Shown here: positions 1 through 11,575 of the stretch, piece by piece
How positions within the stretch are numbered: the first letter of the stretch is position 1
Layout: the number at the start of each line of letters is the position of its first letter
Source: Adiantum capillus-veneris
Taxonomy: Eukaryota > Streptophyta > Polypodiopsida > Polypodiales > Pteridaceae
Assembly (NCBI GenBank): GCA_014529385.2
Contig: CM043943.1
Span: 159,236,247-159,300,246 of the forward strand
Direction: 5' to 3'
DNA: 64,000 bases
Made by a program: the position numbers and the translations under genes
Notes under the pieces: model-generated
What the model was told of the DNA's origin: nothing
The model's input: only the letters and a program-made list of their open reading frames with translations
Databases searched by the model: none

Positions 1-377
1 GAGGACTTTCATGTGTAAAGGTGAGAGTTGAGCTTCGAATGTATTTTGAGCTGGTCAAATGACACAACGCCCGGTCAGACTACCACACGTGGAGGAGATT
101 GATGAGATTCGCCAACGGCAGATGCTGGATCTCCTATGTTCTCCCTTTCCAAGCTAGTTGTTTTAGCCGTTTAGTCCACACCCAACAGTTTAGGATTCCA
201 TAATATTTTATTTTGTCATTTTGTCATCTTTTTACTCTGACTTTGTATCAGATCCACCACATTGTAACTTTCTTGTCTCATAGGTCACTTTGGCTTTCGA
301 AGACGTTAATATAACATTTCATTTCATTTCTCTCTTTAATTTTTCTTTCTTTAATTTTAATTTCCTACGCATACATT

Positions 378-421
<44 letters not shown>

Positions 422-442
422 CACACACACACACCGCTCTCT
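1..442. other. Non-coding flank with CT and AC runs
   Basis: No supported gene. A short frame at 59-157 ends in TAG and is followed by AT-rich sequence, but it is too short to call. A (CT)n tract lies near 380-418, followed by (AC)n. The segment TCTCT at 438-442 serves as the left target duplication of the element that starts at 443. Confidence 0.5.
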
Positions 443-596
443 TGTTAGGACAAGGGTAGGACCAGTCCGGGCCAAGGGCCAGGGCCAAGGGCCAGAACGG
501 ACATGCAGTCAAGGGGGTCCCTATATTTAGAAGTCCAAGGGCCTATATAGGGCATGGCTGGGTGGTGATGAGCATGTCAGTTCCCTTGTCCTTATA
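443..596 (+). repeat. 5' LTR of the short-LTR element
   Basis: 154 bp, beginning TGTTAGGACAAGGG and ending CCCTTGTCCTTATA, so its ends are partly inverted copies of each other. It ends in TA rather than the usual CA. TATATAG near 544-550 is a likely TATA box, which leaves an unusually short R/U5. It carries about 27 bp more than the 3' copy because of an extra CAAGGGCCAG-type repeat. Confidence 0.75.
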
Positions 597-597
597 T

Positions 598-609
598 TGG
601 TATCAGAGC
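598..609 (+). other. Primer binding site for initiator tRNA-Met
   Basis: TGGTATCAGAGC, complementary to the 3' end of plant initiator tRNA-Met, lies one base inside the 5' LTR. This is the clearest proof that 443-5972 is a retroelement. Confidence 0.85.
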
Positions 610-3600
610 TCAGGGGAAGGAGCAGCCATGGAGGAGGGGAAGAGGCAGGGCCTTCTCTCTCGTTCTCTCTCTCTCTCTCGAAGATCTCTCTCTCGATTTC
701 TCTATCTCGAAGAAGAAGAAGAAGAAGAGGTGTTGCCTTGGAAGGCTTTCTCAAGCCAGGGAGGAACAGGCGGTGCAAGATATGCAACGTGCATGCAAGG
801 TACATGCATGCACAGGAATTGGAGCTCGAAAATGGCATGGCCGTAGGAAACGACTCTTGTGCAAGAGCCGAGGAAGAAAGGCACAGCGCGGGAAGCAACC
901 TGTGTGTCGGGATGGGGAAGAACGACGACCTGCACCAAATCGTGCATGCATGCCGTCATCGGGTTCGCGCTGGGCTAGGGAGTCGAAGTCGTCACTGCAC
1001 GGCATGCTTTTGTGCATCGCGCGACGACTGGTTCCCTTAGCTCTTTCTCGCGGCTCTGTTCGCCGCCATAGCCAGGTTCGACAGCCTTTTTATTTTTAGT
1101 TTTTTTTTTTAACTATGGTCATGGGCGCCCTCCAATAACCAAGGGGGCCACCCCAGCTTATGGGGCCGCCCCACCATTGCTTGGCCCAAGGGGTCACCCA
1201 AGGGGGCCGCCTCAAGGCCTACCGTATGGCACGCATGCATCTCGTACAAGCTTCGCCTCGCCATCGGCAAATAAACCATGCACGACACGGAACTAAGGTA
1301 TGCGCTGGACAGGATCGGCACGCATACTATGCACGACAAGGTCGTGTTTTCTAGAAACTTGTGTAAGCTTTTCGAGTTGCCGAAGCATCACTGGTGATGC
1401 AGTTCTTGCGTTCAAGAAGCTGCGACGATGATGGCGTCGATGATGGCGTCTATAATATTCATTGCTAACCTTCAAAGACAAGGTATGCATAATTGTTGGA
1501 CTTTTCTTGTTTAATTCGTTCTCAATATGCAGTTGTTAAATGTATGCTCGAGCACGGCTCACGAGCACGGCTCACTTGGTCTTCAACGTGTTGTTCTGCT
1601 CATTGAGCAAGGCTCATTAAGTGCATACACCACTGTGGTGTTGAGTACACCACTCCAGAGTTAACCGTTGAGACTTTTTATCATGCATGGCATATATACA
1701 CTTACAAGGGCAATGTCCGAAACAAAGCTTTCATTTTTGTCCTGCTAGCATCTGGCGTATGCTAGGAGCATATCCATTTGGGAATTTTTTTACAACTGTA
1801 TGGTATGCCCATTTCATGGGAGTGCATCGGACAAATTCTCGTTACCGTATGGCAACTGTAGGCAACGCCTATGATTTGCTTATCTTTTCTTGGCACAGCA
1901 GGCACAAGTGCTCGGCATGGCCGACCATTTGTCATAGCCTGCCAAACAGACAGGAGTCTCTTTGCTTTCAGTGATTCAGTTACCCAAGTATGCATATCAG
2001 TATTTTTCTACTCTTCCATACAAGGTGCAATTGGACAAGGTCCATTATCTGTGTATGGTCGACACAGTTGACTCTATTCCCTATGACATCTGTCATCAAT
2101 AGCATTTATTGGCAATGAGGCCAGACATAGTTATTTAAAGCATGGATTCTCATGAGTACGTTCATAGCGCAAAGGCAAGGACAAAGGGCCAAATTTTCAG
2201 TATCTCAAGGAGATAGGCATGACAAACTCCTTGTCACTGTTTCTACAACCCGACATAGGATGCTTGCCACACAATACTGATTCATTTCACTTGAAATTTC
2301 TCGACAAGGTCAATTCTTTTGGTCATGCAGTTTTGCAACCACATTCGTTGGCTATTAGCACTACCAGATTTAAGTGAAGCAAGGCTTCTATTTATGCATC
2401 TTGCATAGTGACTCACCACGTTTGGCATATGCTATGAGCATACAAACTTGGGAAGGCTTTGGCAAACGGTTTACAAATTATTTCATTCCGTATATGACGG
2501 ATGTATAGGATACAAGAGGGCGTATATCCATATGCGACAATTTTTTCTCACACGGCAGATTTGGCTATGAGCCACCTTTACGCGAGCTTTCCCTTTGGAA
2601 TCTCATGACAACCGGTTTGCAACAACAACTACCAGGTTAGCCAAGTTTACGTTTTTTTTGTTTTTTCCATGTTTACACTTTGCTCTGGCAATTTTACAGG
2701 AAGCAAGGCTTCTCCCTTGTGCCAAGGTACTGCCCAATGACTTGGAGTCAAGGGTATTGGCACACAAGTTTGGGTGGCGATTCGCTCACGGAGTCCCTAC
2801 CAGTTTAAACTGTGCAAGGCACTTATGCTTGTGGCTCTCACATTTGAGGCCATCACTTTTACCAAGGGCTTAAAATTATGTATGCACGGCATGCTTTGTC
2901 AAAGACAAGATACGTTCTGCATTGTTTTTGGGTTGCTGTCAACATACAACTACACTTATTTCATAGGCAAAGTGCCAATGCTAAGTCATTTTCATACAAT
3001 CACGACCCCTGCAAGGAAGGTAGGTCAACATGTGGTTGTGTTTTTCTGTTACCTCTCTCGTTGAGAGACTCATAGCAGAAACTTGTGGCATGCTTATAGG
3101 ATAAGCTTCACGTTATGCATAAGATGCACAAGAGCATGCCAATCAACTATACAAGTCATAGTCGTTTAAGGAAAGTTCCTCAACCCAGCATGCTCTTCTT
3201 CTCTCGTTCTCTCTTTCTCTAAGGGAAAAATGAAAATCTTCTAAGAAGTTTTTGATACGTGTTTTGCTCATGAGTCAGCCTGAGCCAAGGTGCTCTAACT
3301 CGCAGCTAAAGCGTGACTAAGATGCTACTCAAATTAGTCTTCATCGGTTCGTCCATTGAACACTAATTTTCACAAGGGCTATGAGCCCCTCAGGCTAAGA
3401 GCCATTGTCGGGCCAAGGGTAAGACCCAACTATTGGCATTCTTTGGGTGATTGTTCTCAAGATTGAACAGATCTACCCAGGGGAGTACACATCGACATTA
3501 ATGGACAAGCAAGAGTCTTGTCGTTACGGATGTTTAGGGTGTCATTTTTACACTACATATTTTCAGTGCGACACTGAGGTTGAGTTTTTTGATAATCTTC

Positions 3601-5750
3601 AACTCACATCAGCCGATCTCTACAAGGAAGTATAGATGCAGCCATCAGTTGCGACAGCATGGCTGACCATCAATGCTAGGCAGTTCACTTGTGTGGATTC
3701 CCTGCTCTCTCTATAACACCACGGAGTGTCTATGGACATATTGTTTAGGGTACGACCCGGCGGGTGACTGCTAAATCACCCCATAGGCATTGAGGATCAC
3801 AGTTGATCTGCATTGAGGATCACAGTTTGATCTCTCCCAGTTAGCCTTTCAAGGAAAGAATTACGCAATCTACCACACGGTAGCGGACAAACTCAACTTT
3901 TCAAGTTCATTTCAATCATTATCTACACAGTTAACTATGTTGGTTACTGTTGCCTGCTAGTTTAGCAATTTTTACAAAGGGTCTTACCAAGGGGTTTGAC
4001 TACGTAAATTTTAACCAAAGGGGTTGGATTGTGAAGGCAACGCCCACAGTTTCCAGTGCAATATTGTTTGTTTTTCCAGGTAGGAGACGTGCTCCTCTAC
4101 GCTTGAAGACGGGTAAGTGAACATTACGTTCAAAGTTCCAGGTACGCATCTATTGATTTGGTGTTATTTCATTTTTAGTATTCTTTGCTCGGTTTTTTTC
4201 AAGACGTATACGTACGCTTGAATGTTACAGATCCATGCCAAGGGCATGATGGCACAAAGTATTTTGGGCCAAGAGTCCAATCTATCTTTCTGTCTTTTGC
4301 TGTTACGAACCTACTTGTAGGGTGCACATGTTGTCACATGGGATACAACATGGTCTAGGAACTCAAGGAGTTTAGTTTAGCCAGTGTGGATCATGATAAT
4401 GAGGGTCCCTCTCACTCTTGTCGCAAAGTGTTTGTAGTTACCTCCACACACAAGTACCAGCTCGTACTTGATGGATGTCTCTTTTCTTGATATCCTTGTT
4501 TGAGACATATTCCACATATGGAGAATATGAGTCTCTGGGACTGACACTGGCGCCAACTAGCTAACAATGTGTCGCGACGAAGTCCCTAGGTGCTGGTCGC
4601 ATCCATGGATTCGACCATTTTGAGCACACAGTATCAGGAGCAATTTCAGTGGCCAGAAATTGTCGGGTGCTAAGTACAACCTTGTTACGATTACAAGTGT
4701 AGTGAAACCACCTTAACGGAGGGTTGTTTCTACATATAGCTAAGTATGCTATGTCCATGAGAATGTCTCATGGTTGGTACCTAGGTGTGACCAGGTTGTC
4801 ACATTCTGTTATGGTCCAAAGTCTCGTCATGGAATTGCGGTTCGGATATGTTTGTGTTAAATGCATGCTAGGTGTTATGGGCCCTAGTGTTTAACACAAA
4901 TTTATTCGGAGCGGCATGCAACTTCATGGAAATTATTGTTTCTGCAATTTTTTGCACTGCCAGTGCAATCTCTCTTGCAGACTTAGTATGAGTTTACATC
5001 CTGCCATACAAGGTGATGGCTGCGTATGGGTGTTTGTGATTGGTTGCTTGAAACTCCAATCTTCTTTCAACCTAGTTGGTTGTCTCCATTCCATATCGAG
5101 TATATGGCTGGATACTCAATGATTGAGTCATAGTTGTCGTCAGTCGTGGGCGACTGTCTGTAAGTGGTAGGGGGAAAGCACCTCACTCTTACTGCTGCTA
5201 TTCATCCCGCGTAGGATGGGCAATTTACAAGCATTCTATTTAGTACTAAAGGATATGCAAAGTGCATACGTTAGTAAACCACGCTAAAGGATATGCTAAG
5301 TGCATACGTTAGCAAGAAGTGAAACAACTGGATGGTTACCTTTCTGGTTTGGAGTTTACTTACTATCAGTTAACGCATGTTGCGACTAGGTAGTCTCTTC
5401 ATATGTAACTCAGGTTCTCAACCTTGAACACTCGTTAGGGTGGGGTTGTTTACTGATAATGAAAATTGAGACAAAGTCAAGGACTTAAAATTGACTGATA
5501 AGTTATGTCAGCATGCTACTTTCATGGAAAGTGACAATAGGTACTCTTTTTGGTACACCTGTGTTGTGATAAACTCGTTTACCATGCTCATGAGTGTTCT
5601 AAATGGAGTCTACACACTACGTTTGAATAGGGACCGGTACCATCAGATGGTTACAAATGGACAACAATGTAGAAAATCAAGATGTTACTCTAGGTTTCAT
5701 TGAACCTCCAGCTACTGAACCGGGTTTCGATTCAACGAGCCGTTGGATCC
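610..5750 (+). other. Non-coding interior of the short-LTR element
   Basis: No frame longer than about 150 codons, and none with gag, protease, RT or integrase motifs. The leader at 620-1100 holds CT-rich and AAG-rich stretches that give only low-complexity translations. Repeated phrases such as GGGCCAAGGG, CCAAGGGG and GGCATGC are scattered through it. It could be a fully decayed gypsy coding region or captured non-coding sequence; I could not distinguish these. Confidence 0.5.
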
Positions 5751-5756
5751 ATGAGG

Positions 5757-5845
5757 GATGCCACGTTGGAAAACATTAGTGTTCTTATGAAGATGCTACC
5801 ACTTGTGTTTTTGAGGACGAAAACGCTTCTCCAAGGGGGGAGTAA
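5757..5845 (+). pseudogene. Gypsy pol C-terminal remnant
   Basis: One frame encodes DATLEN followed, after a one-base frameshift, by VFEDENASPRGE and a TAA immediately before the 3' LTR. The WE(D)..FEDE tail is typical of the C-terminus of plant gypsy polyproteins that carry a chromodomain-like end. The old gypsy at 28326-48289 has an equivalent tail ending SSRKE just before its own LTR. Confidence 0.5.
5831..5845 (+). other. Polypurine tract before the 3' LTR
   Basis: CCAAGGGGGGAGTAA directly abuts the TG that opens the 3' LTR. It is the expected priming site for plus-strand DNA synthesis. Confidence 0.65.
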
Positions 5846-5972
5846 TGTCAGGACAAGGGTAGGACCAGTCCGGGCCAAGGGCAGTCAAGGGGGTCCCTAT
5901 ATTTAGAAGGCCAAGGGCCTATATAAGGCATGGTTGGGTGGTGATGAGCATGTTAGTTCCCTTGTCCTTATA
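5846..5972 (+). repeat. 3' LTR of the short-LTR element
   Basis: 127 bp, matching 443-596 apart from the 27-bp length difference and scattered substitutions. TATATAAG at 5920-5927 is a TATA box candidate. TCTCT follows at 5973-5977. Confidence 0.75.
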
Positions 5973-5982
5973 TCTCTCTGTT

Positions 5983-6002
5983 TCCTATACACACACACAC
6001 AC

Positions 6003-6056
<54 letters not shown>

Positions 6057-6097
6057 CACACACACACACACACGATGTAGAGAGAGAGAGAGAGGGG

Positions 6098-6130
<33 letters not shown>
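5983..6130. repeat. Compound microsatellite AC-CT-AC-GA-poly(G)
   Basis: Successive (AC)n, (CT)n of about 48 bp, (AC)n, (GA)n and about 37 G residues. A closely similar AC-CCGCTCTCT phrase also lies left of the element at 421-442, so both flanks of the retroelement share a microsatellite-linked motif. The length of the G run is unlikely to be exact in any assembly. Confidence 0.85.
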
Positions 6131-6131
<1 letters not shown>

Positions 6132-6434
6132 GAGTGACATAATACCTGCGCAGCAGGTTTCGGCCAAGATTTGAGCAGGCAAAAATGGCCCCTGCGCGCG
6201 CGGGTTTCCCTTTTTTCTCCCAATTTTTTTTGCGTCGCAAACAGCGTCGATATACCCAAGGGAATTTACGTCGATGTACGCATGGCAAAGAACGCCTTTC
6301 CACGTGTATATCGACGAGCATTGTGACGCGTATATCGACACCTATATCGACGTGCTCTAATTACGTCGATATACGCGTGGAAAGCATGGCCGTCGATACA
6401 TGATGCATCGATATCTTCATGTTATGTTGTAGTG
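6131..6434. mobile_element. Probable CACTA-type element end
   Basis: The segment ends in TTGTAGTG at 6427-6434, the inverse of CACTACAA. It contains short repeats in both orientations of the type CGTCGATATACGCG / CGCGTATATCGACG. A terminal TAGTG with dense inverted subterminal motifs is the pattern of CACTA transposon ends and resembles the right end of the complete element at 7196-12150. No partner end was found upstream, so this is a truncated fragment. Confidence 0.4.
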
Positions 6435-7017
6435 AATTTTCAAGGGTGTGGCAATAAAACAGACAAGAATACATGTACAATGCATGAGGTTAGATGGAGG
6501 GGGAGAGTACTTCTCCAATGAGTTCTAATCTCTTCATAGTGAAATTCAGAGGAAATTTTCATGCATGTACACTCCACAACAATATGGTGATGCTAATAAG
6601 TAGGAGAACGTGCATATTGCTCCAGTTGTAACAAAAATAATGAACGAGAAGAATAAGCTTCATTGTTATCAAGCTAGGGTAGTGTTTATAGTTGTATATA
6701 CATTACTAATAAAACATACACTATTGTCATACACAATATGACACATGAGCAAAAGAAAACCTAATTGAGGAAATTTTAAAGTATTTGGATGTATTACTTA
6801 TGTGCATATTTAAGATCAGTTACAAGAGACCGATCTGTCCCACCCAATGGCATGAGGGGTTGGGAGGAGGAGAGGTTTTCATGCTCTGTAAGCTTGTTTT
6901 TTGGTCACATTGAACACAAACAAGATCCCTACGCTTGCACTTGCACTTGCACAACCTAGCCTCTGCTTCAAAAGTTGTGATCGGTTTCAACTTGGTGGGC
7001 CTTTCTTTTCTTGGCGA
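6435..7017. other. No gene recognised
   Basis: Ordinary mixed sequence. A minus-strand frame at 6820-7023 is rich in Lys and Cys but shows no recognisable domain. Confidence 0.4.
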
Positions 7018-7195
7018 AATCAACTCTCTTTCCCTACATGTGATATAAAAGTGTAGCTTGCGGAAAGATTTTGTAGGGACTGGAGCGCAAGCGTGCAGCC
7101 CCTCTATGCATTGTAGAAGCTAGGTGAGACTATTCTCTGCAATCAACTCTCTTTCGCTATATGCGATATAAAAATGTAGCTTGCAAAAAGATTTT
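7018..7195 (+). repeat. Tandem 123-bp repeat, second copy split by the CACTA element
   Basis: Unit 1 is 7018-7140. Unit 2 starts at 7141 and is interrupted after GATTTT at 7195; it resumes at 12154 and ends near 12221. The intact unit reads AAAGATTTTGTAGGGACTG at the equivalent place, which gives the empty insertion site directly. Confidence 0.8.
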
Positions 7196-7257
7196 CACTA
7201 CAAGAGGCTATTCATATTAGCGACGCTCACACAGCGACGCTCAAAAAAAAAATTCCT

Positions 7258-7315
7258 GGCGTCGCTATGAGCGTCGCAAATTTTTTTGTAAATTTGCGAC
7301 GCTCATAGCGACGCC
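7258..7315. repeat. 26-bp perfect hairpin in the CACTA left end
   Basis: Arms 7258-7283 and 7290-7315 are exact reverse complements, separated by six bases. The arms are built from GCGTCGCTATGAGCGTCGC. Such palindromes would fold stably in single-stranded DNA or RNA and would double the density of transposase-binding motifs. Confidence 0.85.
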
Positions 7316-7410
7316 GGCTGGGGTAAAAAAATAACCGAGCGCGCCCAAAAACTCAGATCTCAGATTTGAGTTTTTCGGCGCCCTCAAGCAAGGAGCAGGT
7401 AACGCTCTCC

Positions 7411-7411
7411 C

Positions 7412-7467
<56 letters not shown>

Positions 7468-7609
7468 CTCCACACACACACACACACACACGAGGAGAGG
7501 AAGGAGAGCCAGGGATGCTCCTTCCCTCTCCTCATTCTCATGTTCCCTTCCCCTCTTTCTCTCTCCCTCTCTCTCTCTCTCACACACACACATACACACA
7601 CATAGTGTT

Positions 7610-7641
<32 letters not shown>
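7411..7641. repeat. CT, AC and GA microsatellites
   Basis: (CT)n at about 7411-7461, (AC)n at 7473-7490, CT-rich 7558-7581, (AC)n and then (GA)n at 7612-7641. Related imperfect repeats with the phrase ATGCATAAACAAAAAACGCACACATTGAGAGAG continue in about 60-bp steps to 7870. They occupy the place where the first exons of the transposase gene would be expected. Confidence 0.8.
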
Positions 7642-7645
<4 letters not shown>

Positions 7646-7875
7646 AACAAAAACAAAAACGCACACACACATACATAAACAAAGAATGCACACACACATT
7701 GAGAGAGAAAAAGAGAGAGAGAGCATGCATAAACAAAAAACGCACACATTGAGAGAGGAAAAGAGAGAGAGAACATGCATAAACAAAAAACGCACACATT
7801 GAGAGAGGAAAAGAGAGAGAAAACATGCATACGATCCAAAAAAACGCACACACATTGAGAGAGAAAGAGAGAGAA

Positions 7876-8056
7876 ACTAATTTAACGTCGTAGGAAACTA
7901 ATTAAAATTAAAAGACCTAAAGATCTAGCCGACGAGGAGTTGAACTCAAGACCTATTATTCAAGAGAGAAATGGCATAATCAATCTATCATACTTGGCAT
8001 GGGTGATAGAAAGGTTATACCATTTATCTCTTTTTATTGGCACACACATCCACACA
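7876..8056 (-). mobile_element. tRNA-derived SINE-like unit, copy 1
   Basis: Read on the minus strand it carries AGTATGATAGATTG (A-box-like), then GGTCTTGAGTTCAACTCC (B-box-like), and a tail with TTTCCTACGACGTTAAA. The same order with high identity occurs at 22605-22765 on the plus strand. Both copies have AC/GT repeats on the head side and GA/CT repeats on the tail side. RNA polymerase III boxes plus a shared non-tRNA tail suggest a SINE; ends and target duplications are hidden by the microsatellites. Confidence 0.45.
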
Positions 8057-8081
8057 TGCGCACACCCACAAGAAGAAGAGA

Positions 8082-8790
8082 GTTATAACGTCGTAGGAAA
8101 CTATCTTAAAAGACGTTAAAGATTAGGTTATATGTAGACTTACATTAAATTAGATTTAGGTTTATTTTTAACTAGATTTACGTTTATTTAAGCTAGATTT
8201 AGATTTACGTTATATTAGATTAGATTTAGGTCTCCATAGACTGCGATGCCTGCATGAAGCAGGTGAAGAAAGCCCTCAATGGAATATAGGGTATTGCTGC
8301 CTTCACTCATGGTGGGCTCCGTCGATCCAAAAGTACTGGTGAAATGTCTTCAGAAGATAGGGAAGAAGGTGGATCTTCAGGGCGGCAAGAGTCACTACAT
8401 CCCCGACACAATGACCATCTAGACAACCTCTAGTCATTAGACTTACGTTAAATTAGATTTAGCTTTATTTTTAGTTAGATTTACGCTTATTTACGTTAGA
8501 TCGAGTCCACGCAAGAATTACTTACGGTTTAGGGTTTAGAGTTAGACGAACAGTGAAAAGATCTACTGTGAAAAGATGTTAGGATGCTGTGAAGTGCTAC
8601 AGCTAGAGAAGAGGCAAAGGGGTTTTGTCCACTACATGCAGTATCATGTAGACGTGGGTGTGTAGATTTCTTGTACCCACAAATATAGGTATTGACCAAT
8701 AAAGACGAGATTATAACCCGGTGGTTCTGATCTCCGTGCACCTCTAGACCGAGGTGTGCGGGGATTGGACATGACTAGAGAATGTGAGGT

Positions 8791-8832
<42 letters not shown>

Positions 8833-8892
8833 GACGAAGAATGCCAATAGAATATTAAATTTGTTGTCCAGGTTATAAGTTTCACAATTTGT
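8082..8892. other. Non-coding part of the CACTA element
   Basis: A second SINE-tail phrase (ACGTCGTAGGAAACTA) lies at 8088-8103. Then come repeats of TTAGATTTA(G/C)GTTTATTT at 8150-8500 and a (GA)n run at 8791-8829. No transposase catalytic domain was recognised in any frame. Confidence 0.5.
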
Positions 8893-9975
8893 TTGCATGC
8901 TTCACAATCCAGTGATGCAAAAGTGGATTTCACAATATGAGGATGCAAAGCAAGAGCGACAAAGGGCATGAATCGAGTGGAGACGGGGAAGACGACCACC
9001 GATGCACTATCCAGCGGTTCTGGAGAGCCTACCAACCTTCATGAGCTTAAGATGGTTGCACAACCAATTGAAAAGCGCACAACAATGCGGTGACGAAGTG
9101 ACTGAAGAAGAGTGGGAGTACTCTCGGGGTTGCGCGACCAAGGTAAGTTTGCAATGTACGACTAGCAAGTGACTTTATTTATAAACGTTTGAACGGCCAC
9201 TCATAATCTTTGTTCGTTGTAGTATAAGTCATACACAGCAGCATGGTGTAAATGTCGACATTTTAGGGTGGAACGAATCGACAAAAAGCGTTTTACTCAA
9301 GATTGTGGAATCATGGCAAAATTTGAACAGTCTAGTCGACGACGTTCCTCTGATGCAGATCCTGTGGTGGCAGAACTCACTTACTTCGGCACGCTGCAAG
9401 AGATTTTGAGGATCGATTACAGAGGATTTTTTGTCGACTTGTTCGACGTGCAATGGTTCAAGATAATCATGGAGGGTCGCAACGCTACTGTGCGTAGAGG
9501 AGAGTCTGGTTTTCTTGAGGTGGATTCTACTAAGAAATGGACTGACCTAAGAGACACTTTCGTACTACCCGAGCATTGTGAACAAGTAAGTATATAAATA
9601 GTTAACATCCCCCTTTTACAAGTTATGTGCTAGAAAGCTCTCATGTAAGTTATGTGGCTCTGGCAGGTAATATTTCATCCTACAAAGTCTACATCAAACT
9701 GGTGGTACGTCATAGAGGTAGCCCCTCGTAGTGCAAGGACGTATGAAGGCTACCATGTGCCAATCACAACGACATCAATGGAGGAGATCAGAGAAGATGC
9801 TCAATCAGAAGCCGCTGCGGTGGTGCCAGACGAGCATCAAGATGCTACTACTCTATATGGGGTGCATGCAGAGGAGCTACAAAATGAAACAGAGGATATG
9901 TGTTTAAACGGAGAGCTCTATAAAGATATAGGAAGTTATGTTGAGTTATGCGAGGATGAGAGAGAGATCTCTTAA
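8893..9975 (+). pseudogene. TNP2-type transposase C-terminus (DUF4216 region)
   Basis: Three exons are supported by GT..AG junctions in the same phase: about 8893-9142, 9223-9585 and 9667-9975. The first encodes LHNPVMQKWISQYEDAKQE followed by an in-frame TGA (8969-8971) and then LRWLHNQ, as in the link between the DUF4218 and DUF4216 parts of plant CACTA transposases. Exons 2-3 encode the DUF4216 pattern: NPVVxxLTYFG-like (DPVVAELTYFG), a hydrophobic DYRGFFVDLFDVQWF strand, then VIFHPTKSTSNWWYVIEVAPR. An acidic tail ends at TAA 9973-9975. The N-terminal DDE-type catalytic region is absent, so the protein cannot cut DNA by itself. Family assignment is by pattern recall and not by search. Confidence 0.6.
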
Positions 9976-10265
9976 AGCCACAAATATTGTATTTGAACAA
10001 TTTTGCTCCGTGTTGTAAAAGCTCTGGCTCTCTAAGTACCTTCCATGGTGTATAACGCTCTTTTCTACTCGCGCTCACATCTTTTGATTGAAAATTCTGA
10101 GTTTTCGACTTGCCTCTTCTATCACTCAATTCATTGCGTCATTGTATTTATATGCGTCATTGTATTTATATGCGTCATTACGTCATTGTATTTAATGGTC
10201 TTTGCGTCATTGTCTACTCTATTCATTCAATATTAAGTTTAAATATTCGTGTGTTTAATGCAGGT

Positions 10266-11575
10266 ATGGATGATGAGGAGTTTCTTTCTTCTTTGTCACC
10301 GCAGCAGAGACAGTGGTACGTGGAGCGTCATCGCTCTGGCGCATCATCGCGCGTTCCTACTCCATCCGCATCTCCCTCTCTTTCGGAGCATTCGGCGCAC
10401 TCCGAAGCTTCGGCGTCGACAAGACGAGCTTCACACTCGTCTAGACACCGGCGCTCTAGTGGTGGCGGTGGCGGTTGTTGTGGGGATTCCGCCACCGATG
10501 CCTCCACACCGCCTCGTGTTCGACGAGGCTCTTTACCCTCCCCTTCTTTGCCCGCCCCCACACCAGCCACAGCATCGCCATCTACGCCAGGTTTTGCACG
10601 GCTGACTGTTCCTAGAAGCTACACACCTCTACCTACTCCGCCAGGAGCCACCCCACTCGACACTCCTCGCTTCGGGGCCCAGACGCCGGTGGAGACACCT
10701 GACGTCCGTACCCCCATCGACACGCCGCTAGAGACCCCTGCCGGGACACCCAGGTTCACGCGTCACCGGCCAGAGGACTTGCCTTACTCCGTCGACATCA
10801 GCGGCGGCATCATCATGGATGATGACGGCAAGAAGGTGATCTCGCGCATGCGTGGTCTTTGCTCTCAGCTGTTTAGACACTACATACTAAACAAATGGAG
10901 TGAAGTACCAAGTGATTTAAAAAACAGAGTCATCAGCATACTTCATGATGAGTTTTCCATTCCAACACGGGATCAGCGCTTCAATGAAGACCTGATGAAG
11001 ATTCAAATGCGCGAATACTGCAAACACAAGCGTTCCGAAGTGCAAAAATCAATCAAGAATGGGTGGAACAGGCTAGATTGGCTGGCCAAAGAAGATTGGA
11101 AGAATGCGAAGAAAGCAGCGCGCGAGAATCCCGACAAGTGGAAGCAACAAAAGGATGCAGCCAGAGCGCGAGTAGAGGCAGGGAGCTCGCACCACTTGGG
11201 GAGCGGTGGATGGGCATCATTTGAGGCCGATTTTGTAAGTGTTTTCACATTGCTCTTTATGTTCGATAGTTTAGGGTTTATGAGTTTTTTAGTTCTAACA
11301 TAATGAAATCTTTGTATGTTTTGACAGTGGTCGATGACAGGACGTGATCCCACACCGTACGAGCGCGAGTACACAGGCAGGAAGGGCTTAAACGCCCTGA
11401 TGGACATTCTCAGTTCTCGCGGCGGCATGGTTAGTATTAGGGTTTACTCTTTTTTATTTTTTGTATTGTTTTATAAATGTCGTTATATGTTTATACTTAC
11501 TGAAAGCTGTCTTATTGTCTTTTTTTGCAGAATCCGACAGATACGCCGCTTGGATGCGATGAGACGTCTGACTAG
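10266..11575 (+). CDS. CACTA second gene, Transposase_24-like (Ptta/En/Spm) DNA-binding protein
   Basis: Exons 10266-11234, 11328-11429 and 11531-11575 join in phase to about 371 residues, with GTAAGT or GTTAGT donors and TTGACAG or TTTGCAG acceptors. ATG 10266 lies just after a TTTAATGCAG acceptor-like site, so a 5' leader exon is possible. Residues 1-60 are Ser/Arg-rich. About 100-175 is a proline-rich array of short TP repeats (TPVETP, TPIDTP, TPLETP). The C-terminal half is basic and helical, with KWSEVPSDLKNRVIS, a W-rich WNRLDWLAKEDWKNAKKAA stretch, and SHHLGSGGWASFEADF. This is the layout of the plant Ptta/En/Spm (Transposase_24) family, believed to bind subterminal repeats. No stop or frameshift is seen, so it may still be expressed. 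Confidence 0.6.

Larger units (their letters stand above)
443..5972 (+). mobile_element. Short-LTR retrotransposon derivative, non-coding interior (gypsy-derived, LARD-like)
   Basis: Two direct repeats (443-596 and 5846-5972) bound a 5.2-kb interior. TGGTATCAGAGC, the standard primer site for initiator tRNA-Met, lies one base after the left repeat. A purine-rich tract ending in GGGGGGAGTAA directly precedes the right repeat. TCTCT flanks both outer ends, although it is low complexity and so weak as a target duplication. The interior has no open frame that resembles gag or pol except a short pol-tail remnant before the 3' LTR. The length and missing coding capacity fit a large retrotransposon derivative that would need enzymes from a relative. 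The tail and the GAGTAA-TG junction match those of the old gypsy element at 28326-48289, so I infer the same lineage. Confidence 0.75.

Noticed and set aside
59-157. Possible last exon of a host gene
   Set aside because: 33 codons, no acceptor site or domain that supports it.
7353-7853. 166-codon minus-strand frame and overlapping frames
   Set aside because: Translations of CT, AC and GA microsatellites; Ser-Leu, Thr-His and Arg-Glu alternation only.
10249-10605. Second frame across the CACTA accessory gene
   Set aside because: Shadow of the Pro/Thr-rich region of the 10266-11575 gene.
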